64,000 nt of DNA from Halichondria panicea (taxonomy: Eukaryota > Porifera > Demospongiae > Suberitida > Halichondriidae): contig NC_087377.1 in assembly GCF_963675165.1 (NCBI RefSeq), positions 9,503,122 through 9,567,121 on the forward strand, given 5' to 3'. Made by a program: the position numbers and the translations under genes. Of this stretch, positions 22,451 through 34,091 are shown piece after piece. The notes below the pieces were generated by a model, which saw only the letters and a program-made list of their open reading frames with translations, was not told the DNA's origin and searched no databases. Within the stretch, counting starts at the first letter, position 1, and each line of letters begins with the position of its first letter.

Positions 22451-24140
22451 AAAAATGGACATTGCTGCCTATTATTCCCAGTTATTCTTTAGACACCTAT
22501 ATTATGCTAAAATTATTCCGAGCAGACGTTAGGCCACATCGCCAATATTTCCACCAGCCCGGACTCAATCTGGGAGAGTCCTAGTCAGGAATCAGCATTT
22601 CCTTTGTAAACGCATACCGATATCTACCAAGCCACTAGTGACACCATGCACCACCCACCGACTGCTAAGGGCGACTTTTGACGCCCATGGTCCAGAGCCT
22701 AGAGCTCCATCAGCGATACCAATTCCTCAACATTTTCCTTGAAGATCCTCCAGGTCGTGCAAAAAAACCACTCGCCTCATTGAGACTTATCGCATCCAAT
22801 GGGAGCTGGGGAGAGAAGGGAAGTGAAAGACATGAACTAACCTCGAGGACTGACTCACCGTATTCACCCATATCTATATATATTCTATAGTTAACTTAGG
22901 TAATGATGATTATGTGATTTGTGCAGTAGCTCCTCTTGTTGTATAAAGATAAATTGATTCTTACAGCGACAAACATAATGAATAATGTATGATTAAAGGA
23001 TTTAGTGTAAGCTAATAACCTACACTATGAGGTTAAAATGAGCAACTGTTGCTATAACTACACGACTGTATTATATAAAATTCGGTTAGTTTTTCGTTCC
23101 ATTCCTCACAACTTTAAGAGCCATCCCTTTCGGTAATGCATTGAACACCTCTGAATAAAGTTCCTGAGGAAGCTGGCTGGAGTTAGGTTTAGTTGCTTCT
23201 TCAACACGCTTACCTGTACTCTAAATGTGTATGCATGTAGGTATAATAATGTATAACCTACACTATGAGGTTTGAGCAACAAACAACTGCATGTATAGAG
23301 TACACCATATATAGCATTTAATGTCTATTTGCAACACTGGCATCTACACTGTACATGAACAATATAACAAATTAATCTTTATTGCACCGCTGGCAATTGG
23401 GTGCAACATAATTATATCCTATAGTTGGCGATACTAAAAGTAAGAGCTATTATAGCTGTGAATAATGGCCTATACCATAAAATTCTAATTAAAAAAAATG
23501 ATTTTCTTTAGCGCACAAATAGAACGGAGAACAATACATGAGCTTCAACTGCCGCCTCATTTAGAGTGATAGCCATGTTGAAACTGCAGGATGAATAGCT
23601 TAATTTGGCGCCCAATTAGAACCAAACGATTCATGAGAAGTTGGCGCTAAGATTAGACTTTACAGTACCACACTAGCTTAGGCAAACTTTCTGACCTCTA
23701 AAAATAGCGTTGACGATTATTTTTTAGTGTCCCGTCCTAAATGGAGTTAATGTAGTCACACCCTAGCCTCGATTCTAACCCACTGGAAAATAGGTGTTTT
23801 TAAGCGGCTAGAAACCGAGGCAAGTATAGACTAAGTAGAACTACCTACACAATTAGACGCGATCAATTATGCCACCATAGCTATAATGTACTGACTAATG
23901 TGAACTGGGTTGTACTGTACACGGTACATGTGAATGGCATGCAGTACATTATTGTATGGCTGATCCATGATTAACGATTGCACAATTCATATACATATTA
24001 TTGGGGCGAGCGAAGCGAGTCCTTTAGTTAGTCTTCAACGTTGGTCCATGGTATGTATGTATGTATGTATGTATGTCATGACCGGCATACGATATTTGCT
24101 TTTGGGACTCGTGATCCTTTACCAATTTCTAATCGTATCT
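22451..24140. other. Gene-free stretch with small repeat fragments
   Basis: No supported gene. CTACACTATGAGGTT occurs twice (about 23020, 23260). A GCGCC-type MITE fragment lies at 23510-23660, and a foldback fragment at 23759-23820 (TAGCCTCGATTCTAACCC) matches one in the RLR intron at 3105-3140. A GTAT microsatellite occupies about 24052-24077, just after GGGGCGAGCGAAGCGAGTCC at 24003. Confidence 0.5.
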
Positions 24141-24159
24141 TAGTATGATAAAGAATAAA

Positions 24160-24790
24160 GATATGAATAGCGACAAAACAAGAAAAATTAAAGGAGGGAG
24201 CGGGAGCGACAGGCAAGATCATCAGAAACAGCTAAAAAGAGGGAAAGGAGGCTTGCTAGACCCAGAGAAAGATACAGGGCACACAGGAGCAGCAGGAAGT
24301 GAAGGTAACTAACTCAAAGGGTTCTGGCGTTTACCTATTAAACATAAACATTTTGTGTAGAAAATGCACAAGCCAGCAGAAAGTGGCCAAACATTATTAA
24401 ATGTCCATTTACAGAGACTCCAGAGGCCACATAGGCACGCTTGGAACAACACAGGCAGAGGCATACAGACGTGAATCCAGATATGCCTCTATTTGAACAA
24501 TCTACTGTTCAATCCAAGATGCTGAGGATATGTTTATATCTGCAGTCATGTCAATATGTCCATCTATCGATTACCACTTGGGCAATATGGATACACAGGC
24601 CATGTCATCAACCTGCCACAAGATGTGGTGTCATTTGCACAATCTCTTCCAGCATAGTTTGATGCATTGCTGCACTTGTGTCACCCTAGTAATAAGCACA
24701 TATTTTACTATTAAAGTGGGTGTTTATCAAGTTAACGCATCCTACAGTGGTCTACACATGGTGTCAATAAGTAAACACTAGATCATAATT
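24160..24790 (+). mobile_element. Probable Helitron relic
   Basis: Two short readings suggest the N-terminal region of a Helitron Rep/helicase protein. About 24215-24300 reads SSETAKKRERRLARPRERYR, an Arg-rich repeat common ahead of Helitron proteins. About 24545-24660 reads YRLPLGQYGYTGHVINLPQD followed by VVSFAQSLPA, resembling the Helitron-like N-terminal domain. Frames change and stops intervene, so nothing functional remains. Neither the Rep HUH motif nor the hairpin 3' end was found. Assignment is by recalled motif only. Confidence 0.4.
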
Positions 24791-25234
24791 ATGAGTTGAT
24801 AATTCGTCCAATACGCTAACTTTCACTATTTATACAGAGAAATCATTGTTGTACTGGAAGCCACCACTTTCTTCTAAATGAAGACGAGAGGCTATAGTTA
24901 TGACAACTGCAATTCACAATGGGCACCACTAAGGAAACACTTGAAGGCAGGTCTTATCATGTATCTCTTAATCTACTGTACACACAACATTAGGGGTGAT
25001 AAGAGGATATAACTCTCTGACAACCAAGTACCTCTAGAAGTACGGCAAGCCAAGTGAGCAATAATCTGACTGAAATACTTACTATTCATAAACACTACCT
25101 CCAACTAAGGCAATAGACGCACACATGCACTAGAATGGAATTGGCAGCTAGGTGAGAAAGCACATAATTATGACAATGTATTAAGGTCGGAGCAATTCAC
25201 TCAATGGTAACCATAATTATATGTGTGTGCACAC

Positions 25235-25957
25235 GATCAACTTTTATGCATAAAATAATTCTTACCAGAGCAACTTTGTATGAGGTCAACTGTCAGTAGA
25301 TCAACTCTTCTCATAGAATCAACTTCATAATTATGATCAACTGATGGCTAATAAAATATATAATTATAGTCATGCCTCCTATGTATGTTGAAATGGTCAA
25401 AGAATGTCTGGATTCTTCTCTTTTACTGTCCATTAAAATGCTATCCCTCAACATTATATATGGTTGATGGTTCTGGGCTGATGTGATTGAAATAATCCCA
25501 GTGATCCAGGTTGTACTAAGTGCATGAAATAGTTTACTAGCTCATCAATGTTCGGAGCATTCACGGCAAGCCAGGCTATTAACAAATGTCAGTGGAAAAA
25601 ATGCCACAGATGCTCTTATTTTCGTGCAGATCAGTATAAATCTACCCTCAAATTTAACGTTCTTTCCTCTAGACTCTAGAGCTCCTCTGAATTCTTGATG
25701 AATTGAGCCATTGTGAATGAGTGCATGTGCATTGTGCTAAATATTCAATACCTGTCAACCTCTGGCATGGACGCATATGCATGCACGATAGTAATTAGCT
25801 AAAAACAAGAGTCAACACCTTTATTTCTGGATTTCAAGATTGGAGTTGATTTGAGGAGTTAAGTTGATCCTATAAAAAGTTTATTCTATGAGAGTTGATC
25901 TATTGACAGTTGACCTCATGTAAAGTTGATCTGGTAAGTTGTGCATGGGAGTTGATC
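25235..25957. mobile_element. 723-bp element with iterated GATCAACT inverted ends
   Basis: The outer 100 bp on each side are inverted: left GATCAACTTTTATGCATAAA ... GAGGTCAACTGTCAGTAGATC, right GATCTATTGACAGTTGACCTC ... GGGAGTTGATC. GATCAACT or close variants (AATCAACT, GTCAACTG) occur at least five times per arm. The interior has no recognised gene. No convincing target duplication was found. Confidence 0.65.
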
Positions 25958-26753
25958 TCGTGTGAGGCAATCCCATGTGTACATGTGTCTCAATTGACAG
26001 ATAATAGCTGTATATTCAACATCGAAAGTGAAAGTGATTTAGTTGAACCGTTTGTGATAACTGAATCCCCTCAAGAACACATACACAAACATTTACTATC
26101 AAAGATCAGGGACTTACTTTGAACAATTGCTATTACTGACACAGCACTCACAAGCACACTTGAACTCAAACTTTTACTCTAACTGATACCTACAAGTGCA
26201 CAGTTGACACTAACTACATGTACAAACACACAATCAAATGCTTTCCTAACAGGCATTCAAGGTACATACCGTACCGTTTCATTAAAACATTGTAAAAATG
26301 CTTTAACGCTATATGCACATTTTATTGCAAAACTGTTTGAATGGCACCACCCAATTTTATTGCAGCAAGAAGTTTGAGAGCATGCTAGGTGAACTATAGC
26401 TGGCTGATCGTACTAGGATTAGCGTAGTTATCACAAATACGGACTACTGCTGGAATATTGTTACGGTAAGGTAAGACAAGTAGAACAGTCTATATAATTA
26501 TTGACTTATGTTTAGACTTATAACCAACTCTTTAGCATTATAGCTTCTGGAGACTTTGTGCTGTCGAGCTGTAGATTTCTCTGAAACGTTGCAACTAGAT
26601 AGGGTGTGGCTATGTTGTACTTTCGCATGCGAAAAACGGTGTGGTAAACAGCACGGTAGCGAAATATTGCTAAAACGGTACGTATCACGCATGCATGTAC
26701 TACGGGAACTTTTATTGACCGCTACGTACACTACAAAAAATAGTACCTTCATA

Positions 26754-29700
26754 CTAAACAAGACCTCCTCCACTCACCCCCTCGCTGGCTGGGGGAACCA
26801 TATCCGGCCCTCCCTTATTTTTGGAGGACCTCTTGGGCTTGTTCACCACGGCACACATAACTCTGGAGGCAGCGGTCTCGTGCTCAATCGTGCAGGGGTC
26901 CTGGGTGGGGATTGGTAGTGTATGCTAAATAGCAGTAGGGAGTAATAACCAAAGCAGTAGGTTCACAAAGCGACACTAGTTGTAAGAAGGTACATGTACA
27001 AGGTAGTTAACTTGCACCCTACATTACGAAAACCTTGGAGTATCTATATGTGTGTATGATGCAACAAGTACTTTACACATACCTGATACACAGCTTCTGG
27101 TGGAGTTGGCTTTGGTTTTGTGTTTTTCTTGCCGTTTTTATCGACCATGGCGTACTGGTCCTCAGTGCCTGGAGCTGCCTGGTGCTCAATGGATTTGGGG
27201 TCAGCGTACAAGGAGTCAGGTGGTGGGGGAGATGAGTTATGCCTGAATGAGAAAATTGCCATGGTATTAGAAATGAGTGTACATATATGCATGCATCTTT
27301 GTACACGTGTATACAATTGTGACAGATAAATTATTGGGTTATAAATTACTTCCAGTTTAAAAAAGCACAATAAATGAAAGCACCACAGGTGCTGATGCCG
27401 CGGTGAAAAGCTAGCTGCAATAATGCTAATGCTTTTGCTATTGCATGCAGGGCAGGAATGGTACAAGATAGTGGGAAACAATCGATCCTGATCGTTGCTG
27501 AGAAGATTACAAAAAAGTCCCATAAATAATGGCTGCTGCATTCAGTGGAGCTTTGCAGCTCTTTCGCAGCTACCAATAGGTAGCGTACTAGTGCAGAGCT
27601 ACTTTTAAGTTGAATAGCTAAGTTATGTCAACAGATTTTGCTACACACGAGTCTGAAGAGACTGCAATGCCCTTCAAAGTAAGCACAACTAGCCATAATT
27701 CGAAAACAAGCATTATTTTGCAAATCTACAAATAAAATCCATGACTAGAAGCCTATAGAAGCTCTTACTTGCAACTTCATTTATCACTGGGCAGAACAGT
27801 CTACACAGCCAGACACACACACAAACACACTACAATGCACACCGAGGCACAATTATGGCTTTCACTTACGTAAGTTCGTGCTTCCTTGCGTTTTCAGATT
27901 TGAACGATCTCACTGACCAATCTTTAGATGCAGAAAGATTATGTTTATAAACTTGAGCAAATTGGTTTATGCTGGTTAAAAAAATCCTGAGCACTACCCA
28001 TTACCTTTAGATCTGTTTTTGTACTTGTAAGCACCGAAGCCTCCAGCTAGGCTAAGAACAGCAACCACTAGCAGTACACAGACTACAATAACCACGGTTA
28101 CACAAACTGTGCCACATGCTGAGGAGAGACAAATTTAATAAATAGACACATATAGAGTACATGTGGTAGAAGGTATATAGCTACCTGGAACCGTGAAGGA
28201 TCCAGTTACCGGCAGACCAATAGTGGTAGTACTAGTATTATCATTCCTGAGTACCACCCTGATGTCGTAAGTGTACATTGTTCCAGAGGTCAGACTATCG
28301 AAATCACCATGTACTGAGATGATGTAGGGTAGTTTGCCAACACAGCACTACCATGAGGGGGATCAATAGCTGCGAGTATGGACAGGGAGTCAAGACTCAT
28401 GGGGGGAGAGGGAGATACACTGACCACTATTGAGACAGAACTATCACCAACAGATAGCTGTGGATTGGTGAGCAGTTGCACCGGAACTGTAGAGACAATA
28501 CAAAATGGATAAATTAGGCACATAAAGCTTTCTCTCACCTCTGATAGTGTCATCTGTACGATTCATGCACTCGTTGTTGATAAACACCACACAGATAGTG
28601 TACCTGTCACCAGACTGAGCTCCTGGTATTGACTGGGTCATCGATGAACCAGTTGCACTAAACTGAGGGTTACACACACCCTCCCCGATCTTACTGAACC
28701 CAAACATTCTCAATGGAACTGCTTCTAAAGAGATATCCTATACATACATATATACAAGAATGATTCTTGATGAAATATTAAACAACCTGTTACATGTACC
28801 TGCCAGTTGATGTTAATCACCACATTATCTGACTGGAGAGTGAAAAAGACTGATACTACAGGAGCAGCAAAATCTGTAAAGTATAGACACATGTAGGATC
28901 GAGTTAAAACCTTTTAGAGGCACAAAACTATGTACCTGGGTGCTCAAATATCACATTCTGCAAACTGGTACCCACAGTGAGACGACCAGATGGTGTATTG
29001 GGCGTCACTGTTAGAGTTTGACTTTGACAGAAAGGGAAGTTGTGTAGATTTGACACCAGGACTGAAGTGCTAGAACCGACTGTACTATCTTCTCCTTCAG
29101 TCCAGGATATGATATAGCCAGAGTTGCAGCCATCTGAAGCAGTGTTTGCCGGCTGTGTCCAAGACAAAGTACATGTAGTTCTGTTGGCTTTCACATTTGT
29201 AACCGCTTCCAAACCTGCACAAGAAAACTACTTATCTCAACAGCCACTACCGTATACCATATTCCGATATTATTTGCAAATGACAGTGTACAAGCCTGGT
29301 TGTGTCTAACTATGGCGAATTGTATGCACCTGCTTTTCCTTTTTTCGTTTGCGACCTATGCAATTATGTGGAAACCTCTCCATTTGCAATCTATTCGAAA
29401 CCAGGTATAATTATGGTAGTAGCAAAACATTCAGCAACCTGATTATCAGAACGGGGTTCACATAAATCCTCAAACAACACTTAATACTGTCTCCTATAGC
29501 ATTATTGTTTTGCAGGCACGTATATATGTATCTACTTGCTGTATCTACTCGCTATAATGTTGGGCGATGAATAGTCCCTAGGATGCTAGGCTTCTAAATC
29601 ACTCATATACTTACTTATCATTTGTGGTGTACTTCTTCCCCCTTGTACGCCTGAGGGAGCTTGAACAAAGCCGACAACAGAGTAGCGGTTCCCACACAAG

Positions 29701-30476
29701 TCCAGACCAGTCACACTAATGGAAGGAGAAAAGCTGCTTATAATAGCGGGTGAGTCGCTGCTGCCTATCTCAGTGATCACCACAAAGTACAGTGATATAC
29801 AGCGACTGTCTCCGCCTGTTAAAGTCACTGTCACAGCTGTCAAAGAGTCCTGACTCACAGACACAGCCTGAGTAGGATCTGCAGGGTGATACAAAAGAGG
29901 AGTCAGCCAAGCATGTCTGATTATCAGCTAACTCATACCTACCTGGAATCAATAGCATAGAGTTCACAGCAGCATTGGACCCACTTCTACAGACAACAGT
30001 TAATCCACTGAGAGATGGTTGGGCACTGAAAGACAGTGATGAGTCAACATTCACTACAGTGCTACCAACGTCAATGGTTGTGACTACATTGGTGATAGTC
30101 ACATTCAGTTCTCTACAAGACGAGGATTCACCAATACTGTTATTGTTAATATCTTGAAAAGAGATCCCATTGAGGGGACACCGTCCATTAAAAGCCGTCC
30201 CATCCCAAACGGTTGGTGTTACAGTTGAACAGTTGATAGTTGCAGGACCAGGACAGTACAGAACCGGTTGCTGAGCTGAAGAGTGCATGGAGAAATATTC
30301 ATGTGGATGATGCTACTTTAAGTACTAAAAACCAGCAAAACTAGCACAGTAAAGCGTTTTGATCTAGCAAGAAGGGAATTACATATATGCACTGAGAGCT
30401 CAATCTTTAAATAAGAACTTTTACCCGATGTCCAGCTTAAGAGCGCAACTAAAAATAAAACAAATCTTGTGTCCAT
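26754..30476 (-). CDS. FN3-repeat type I membrane receptor with tyrosine-bearing tail (11 exons, one frame break)
   Basis: Exons, 5' to 3' on the minus strand: 30476-30425 (signal peptide, MDTRFVLFLVALLSW), 30275-29943, 29878-29615, 29214-28936, 28873-28800, 28737-28539, 28496-28195, 28118-28005, 27921-27870, 27242-27083, 26900-26754. All introns are GT-AG and phases agree except in exon 7, where one base is missing near 28307 and the frame stops. Adding one base would give about 658 residues. Order: signal peptide; Cys-rich Ig-like N-terminal domain (LYCPGPATINC ... LTVVC); four fibronectin-III-like domains (exons 3, 4, 5-6, 7); a membrane helix (VTVVIVVCVLLVVAVLSLAG); and a Pro-rich tail with SLYADP, DQYAMV and AVYQ. 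The last exon repeats the DPxxIEHxxAA pattern of the one before. Tyrosine signalling is inferred from the tail. The break could be a real null allele, polymorphism or sequence error. Confidence 0.8.
27650..27800. repeat. Dispersed repeat in the receptor intron, shared with 48960-49100
   Basis: The segments share CTTCAAA, AACTAGCCATAA, and AAGCCTATAGAAGCT in the same order and orientation. Function unknown. Confidence 0.55.
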
Positions 30477-32638
30477 TATTTAGACAACTCTGGTCACAGC
30501 TTCACAGCTAGCTTGAAATGAAGTCAATACCTAATAAGTAATTTATCTTTCTTTAAATAAAGGGTATCTCCCTATGCCATGTGTAGGGTCGTACACATTA
30601 CTGGTGCATCATAATTGTAATAATACTACTCTCAATTATGGAGACCTAAGACATTGTACTTGTTTCGAAAGTGAACTTGTATTCGCTCAAACAGCTTGTT
30701 GTCTCCACACACACACACACAAACCAATCACTCTACACCTGCTGCGCACACACAGAGTAATAATGTTCACTACATTTATGGCTCATATTTCACGGTACTG
30801 AAGCACGATGGCGTCAACACATCACGTGTTGTATTTCCGCATTCCCTTTGATCTGCCCACACAGTACAAACTCTTGTAATACAATCATGTACTCACTGCA
30901 TATTGGTAAAGGTCAGTTTAGAAAATACTGCACTTTACGCACTATGCACATCATTTGAATATGGCAAGACTTGGGTAATGGAAGATAGGCATATTATATT
31001 TTCTCCTGTATACAAATATACAAATGAACACAGACATGCCTTCACACGGCACCTCCATAGGAGGCTTGCCCATCACAACTACAAACATGGGAAGCCAACA
31101 AACAGACAAGTAATTTATATTACCTGGCATTGTAACGCAATTAAACATTGCTACAGACTACAGTAACTATATAATTATAGCCTCATACGGGGGTATGTTA
31201 AACGTCCTATATATTTAAGGGATCTACAGGAATAAAATGTGACCTGGTTCCTATGACATACCTACGTGTGCTACTGAAATGACAAAATAGTAAAATGTAA
31301 AACTGCAGGCCACCGATAAGCTTATATGAAGAACCATCACTTTCAGAAGAGCTAACACCATGGCCGGGTGAGGGCCCCCTAACTCTACAATCTGTGCTAA
31401 GCACATACCCTCCTCTAAAGGAAGCGGATGAGATAGAGAGCAGATCTTATGATGTTATACAATACAATTCATGCAGATCGTCAAAGAGTGTGAAGGAGCT
31501 ACTATAATTATATAAAAGAGAAGTATACGAAAATATGGGAGACAGAATATGCCCTAAAATCATAAACGTGGCCAAGTATGACACTGAGTTGTCCAGCTAT
31601 GATGCAAGCTACGCTACAGGTGAGAATTAATGTACTAAATTATTTGTATTTTATCCTCGTAATTATTATTCTTATAAGCTGAGAACAATAGTACAGGGTT
31701 CTGCCCAGGAATTTTGAGAGGTGGTTAAAAATGATGGGGGAAAATTCGCCCACGCAGGGGGTGTGTACGGGAAGGGAGACACAAATTTGAACATGCATGC
31801 GTTGTAAGCCATGTAAGTATACAACTGAAATAATTATATATTGTTGTACTTGCATCAGTACAGTATGGTGCTATACTAAAATTTCTTCATCACAGGGTCA
31901 TAATCAGTACTTGGAAGTGTTAACTGCACCCAGTTGCTCACTCTCTAGCTAGTCTTTTCCTTAGCAGGTGGTCCAACTCCCTGTTTTAAGGCAGAGTATA
32001 GCTAGCTAGCTAGCTAGCTGCAGTACTCCTTGAACTCAACAAAGCCATGCTGCAGCTTCAATTAATTGTTCTGGTCATGCGCAGTAGAGTTCAATTCATA
32101 GTTAGCTCTATATAAGGCACATCAAGACAGTAAAACTGGTAAGCGAAGACTAGCAGCTAGCTAGATGACTGGACTAGCCAGTACTTGTAGAAAGTAAAGC
32201 AGTGGTCGGAAAGGCTAAGCGGTGGTCGGAAAATATCTAGTGGTGGTCGCAGCTTACCTAAACGACCACTGTAGGCAGAACCCTGATAGTATGCTGGCAA
32301 TCTGGTACCTATTATATATAAATACTAGAGTAAGTAACCTATCTTCGCCAGACACCTATAATCGGCGGCTATTGCACGAAGCACAAGACAATTTTGCACA
32401 AAACTAACTACATGGATCTACAGATGGGTAAGAAAGTAACAGCTCCCCAAAATTTGGAAAGAATAACTTGCTTGCGGACGGAATGGTGGTCATGAGAAAT
32501 AAGCTGCCGAATGTATCGATAATCGTCAGTGAGACATTTATCTCCGTCTTTGCACGCTTACCAAGCACTGAAACTACCAACACTAAACAATGCTTCTTGG
32601 CACAACTCTAACTAGTGAGCACTACTTGCAGGCAAAGC

Positions 32639-32854
32639 AGCGTTAGCTGCAGATCGAGCCCCACCCAGCTAGGCATGACGAAAATTTTGCAAAAAATAGT
32701 GCTGATTCAGCAATAATTGTGCACATATCTTCAGGGCGGCCTGAAATCGAGGTAATCCAAGTTTAATTTGCCACAATTATTGCTGAATCAGCATTATTTT
32801 TTGCAAAATTTTCGTCATGCCTAGCTGGGTGGGGCTCGATCTGCAGCTAACGCT
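32639..32854. repeat. Long palindrome, about 83-bp arms
   Basis: The left arm begins AGCGTTAGCTGCAGATCGAG and the right arm ends with its exact complement. The pairing continues through CACCCAGCTAGGCATGACG and AATTTTGCAAAAAATA to ATTCAGCAATAATTGTG with very few mismatches. The loop is about 50 bp and contains a foldback fragment (GGCGGCCTGAAATCGAGG). Extended cruciform potential. Confidence 0.85.
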
Positions 32855-32875
32855 GAAATAGATTTTGTTATTACC

Positions 32876-33093
32876 TTCTATGCATTCAACATGGAATATA
32901 CTGAAGAGTGCTCCAATTTCCAAGAACAGGCTCCTGGCAGCAGTAGGTGTCTAACTAACTATAAACTCAAGCAACTAAACTCACACCTGTAGATAATTAT
33001 GTACCATGTGCTCTTGTTCCTGCAATTATTGTTTATGATGTCATCTAGTAATTATTATATGCCTGGCTGGGCCCAGGCAATCAATATGGATTG
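32876..33093. repeat. 218-bp segment duplicated at 37574-37791
   Basis: The two segments look identical by eye over 218 bp, from TTCTATGCATTCAACATGG to CAATATGGATTG. The identity ends exactly where a transposon entered this copy. Confidence 0.85.
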
Positions 33094-33502
33094 TAGTCTC
33101 GCGAGCAGACTTGTCCTAGAGGGAACGTCTGGTAACTATTGCAGCAATTCCATGGCACTGAGGAATGTAGTCATGTGCAAGATATTTGTTAATTAACCAA
33201 ATTCACATGTAGACAAATATTTTCATATGCAGCTAGCTAGCTCTTGCTTGGTCTGAGCTCCTTTTGTAACCAAGTTCCTTCGCAACCAGGTATGGTTCAA
33301 CACTAAAATTAGCCTTTGCTAGAGTAATAATCCTTCTTTTCGCGTTCATTTTATGCTATAATAGGAAAATATACGGGGTGTTACCCGCCCACTATGACGT
33401 GGACAAATCTGATTGGCACTGCCAACATTCTGGCAGTGGTCCACGGAATTGCTGCAATAGTTACCAGACGTTCCCTCCCTCCCACGTCTGCTCGCGAGAC
33501 TA
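33094..33502. mobile_element. 409-bp MULE-like MITE with 9-bp duplication
   Basis: The ends TAGTCTCGCGAGCAGAC and GTCTGCTCGCGAGACTA are perfect complements. Inverted homology continues inward for about 65 bp (GGGAACGTCTGGTAACTATT). Flanks are TATGGATTG at 33085-33093 and 33503-33511. The paralogous segment at 37783-37791 has a single TATGGATTG, so that copy is unoccupied. Confidence 0.85.
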
Positions 33503-34091
33503 TATGGATTGGTTTTGTCTCAAAACTAATAAACAGTCGATGTTTAGCAACCAGATCAATGTTTAGCAAAGCTACCAGATCGCACAATGTGCAGATATTA
33601 GGGTGTGGTTTCTTGTGATGCGCCTTAATTAGAATTATGCTAGCTGGAAATGAATGCCACCCCTACTAATCATGGCATACACTTATATAGTATAAATAGT
33701 CCACAGTCGAATGTTCTTGAAACATAATATTAAATATAAGTATTAGTTACTATAATTATATAGTCATAATTGTATGTATCTATTGACGAGTGGCACGTCA
33801 GCATAATTTCAACAGTTCTTGAGTCGATCTAGTTTACCAAATAATTACATACCGGTAAAGATGGCAATGCACATTGAAGATTAACAACAACATACGCACA
33901 TGTACATAGGATGGTGAACAAACCGGAAAAATCAAATTGCAAACTAGCAATTGAAAGTCAATCATCATTATAACATTCAACACAATTAACACTCTGTGTT
34001 AATAATTTGTTATGCTGGTCGTATCAAGTAATTTAGGCTGACCTTATACATTATTCTGGCTGACTGACTCACTGTTTGAAAGTACATGTAA

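Larger units (their letters stand above)
30477..34091. other. Intergenic region between the two FN3 receptor genes
   Basis: No gene recognised. About 30650-30860 is an inverted homologue of 48125-48300 (shared GATCAAAGGGAATGCG and a TG tract). Segments 31450-31690 and 32280-32310 recur at 36510-36765 and 36768-36800, and 32876-33093 recurs at 37574-37791; all belong to the duplication that produced the second receptor. A TAGC microsatellite lies at about 32000-32020. Confidence 0.55.

Noticed and set aside
24003-24078. GGGGCGAGCGAAGCGAGTCC plus GTAT microsatellite as a gene promoter
   Set aside because: No gene follows; the sequence resembles dispersed repeat DNA.
27044-27541. 165-codon minus-strand open frame as a single-exon gene
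   Set aside because: Only the 27083-27242 part is supported, as exon 10 of the FN3 receptor; the rest is intron read-through on both sides of good splice signals.
29770-30288. 172-codon minus-strand open frame as a complete small gene
   Set aside because: It is exon 2 of the receptor plus read-through into the intron and an out-of-frame part of exon 3; splice-joined reading is far better.
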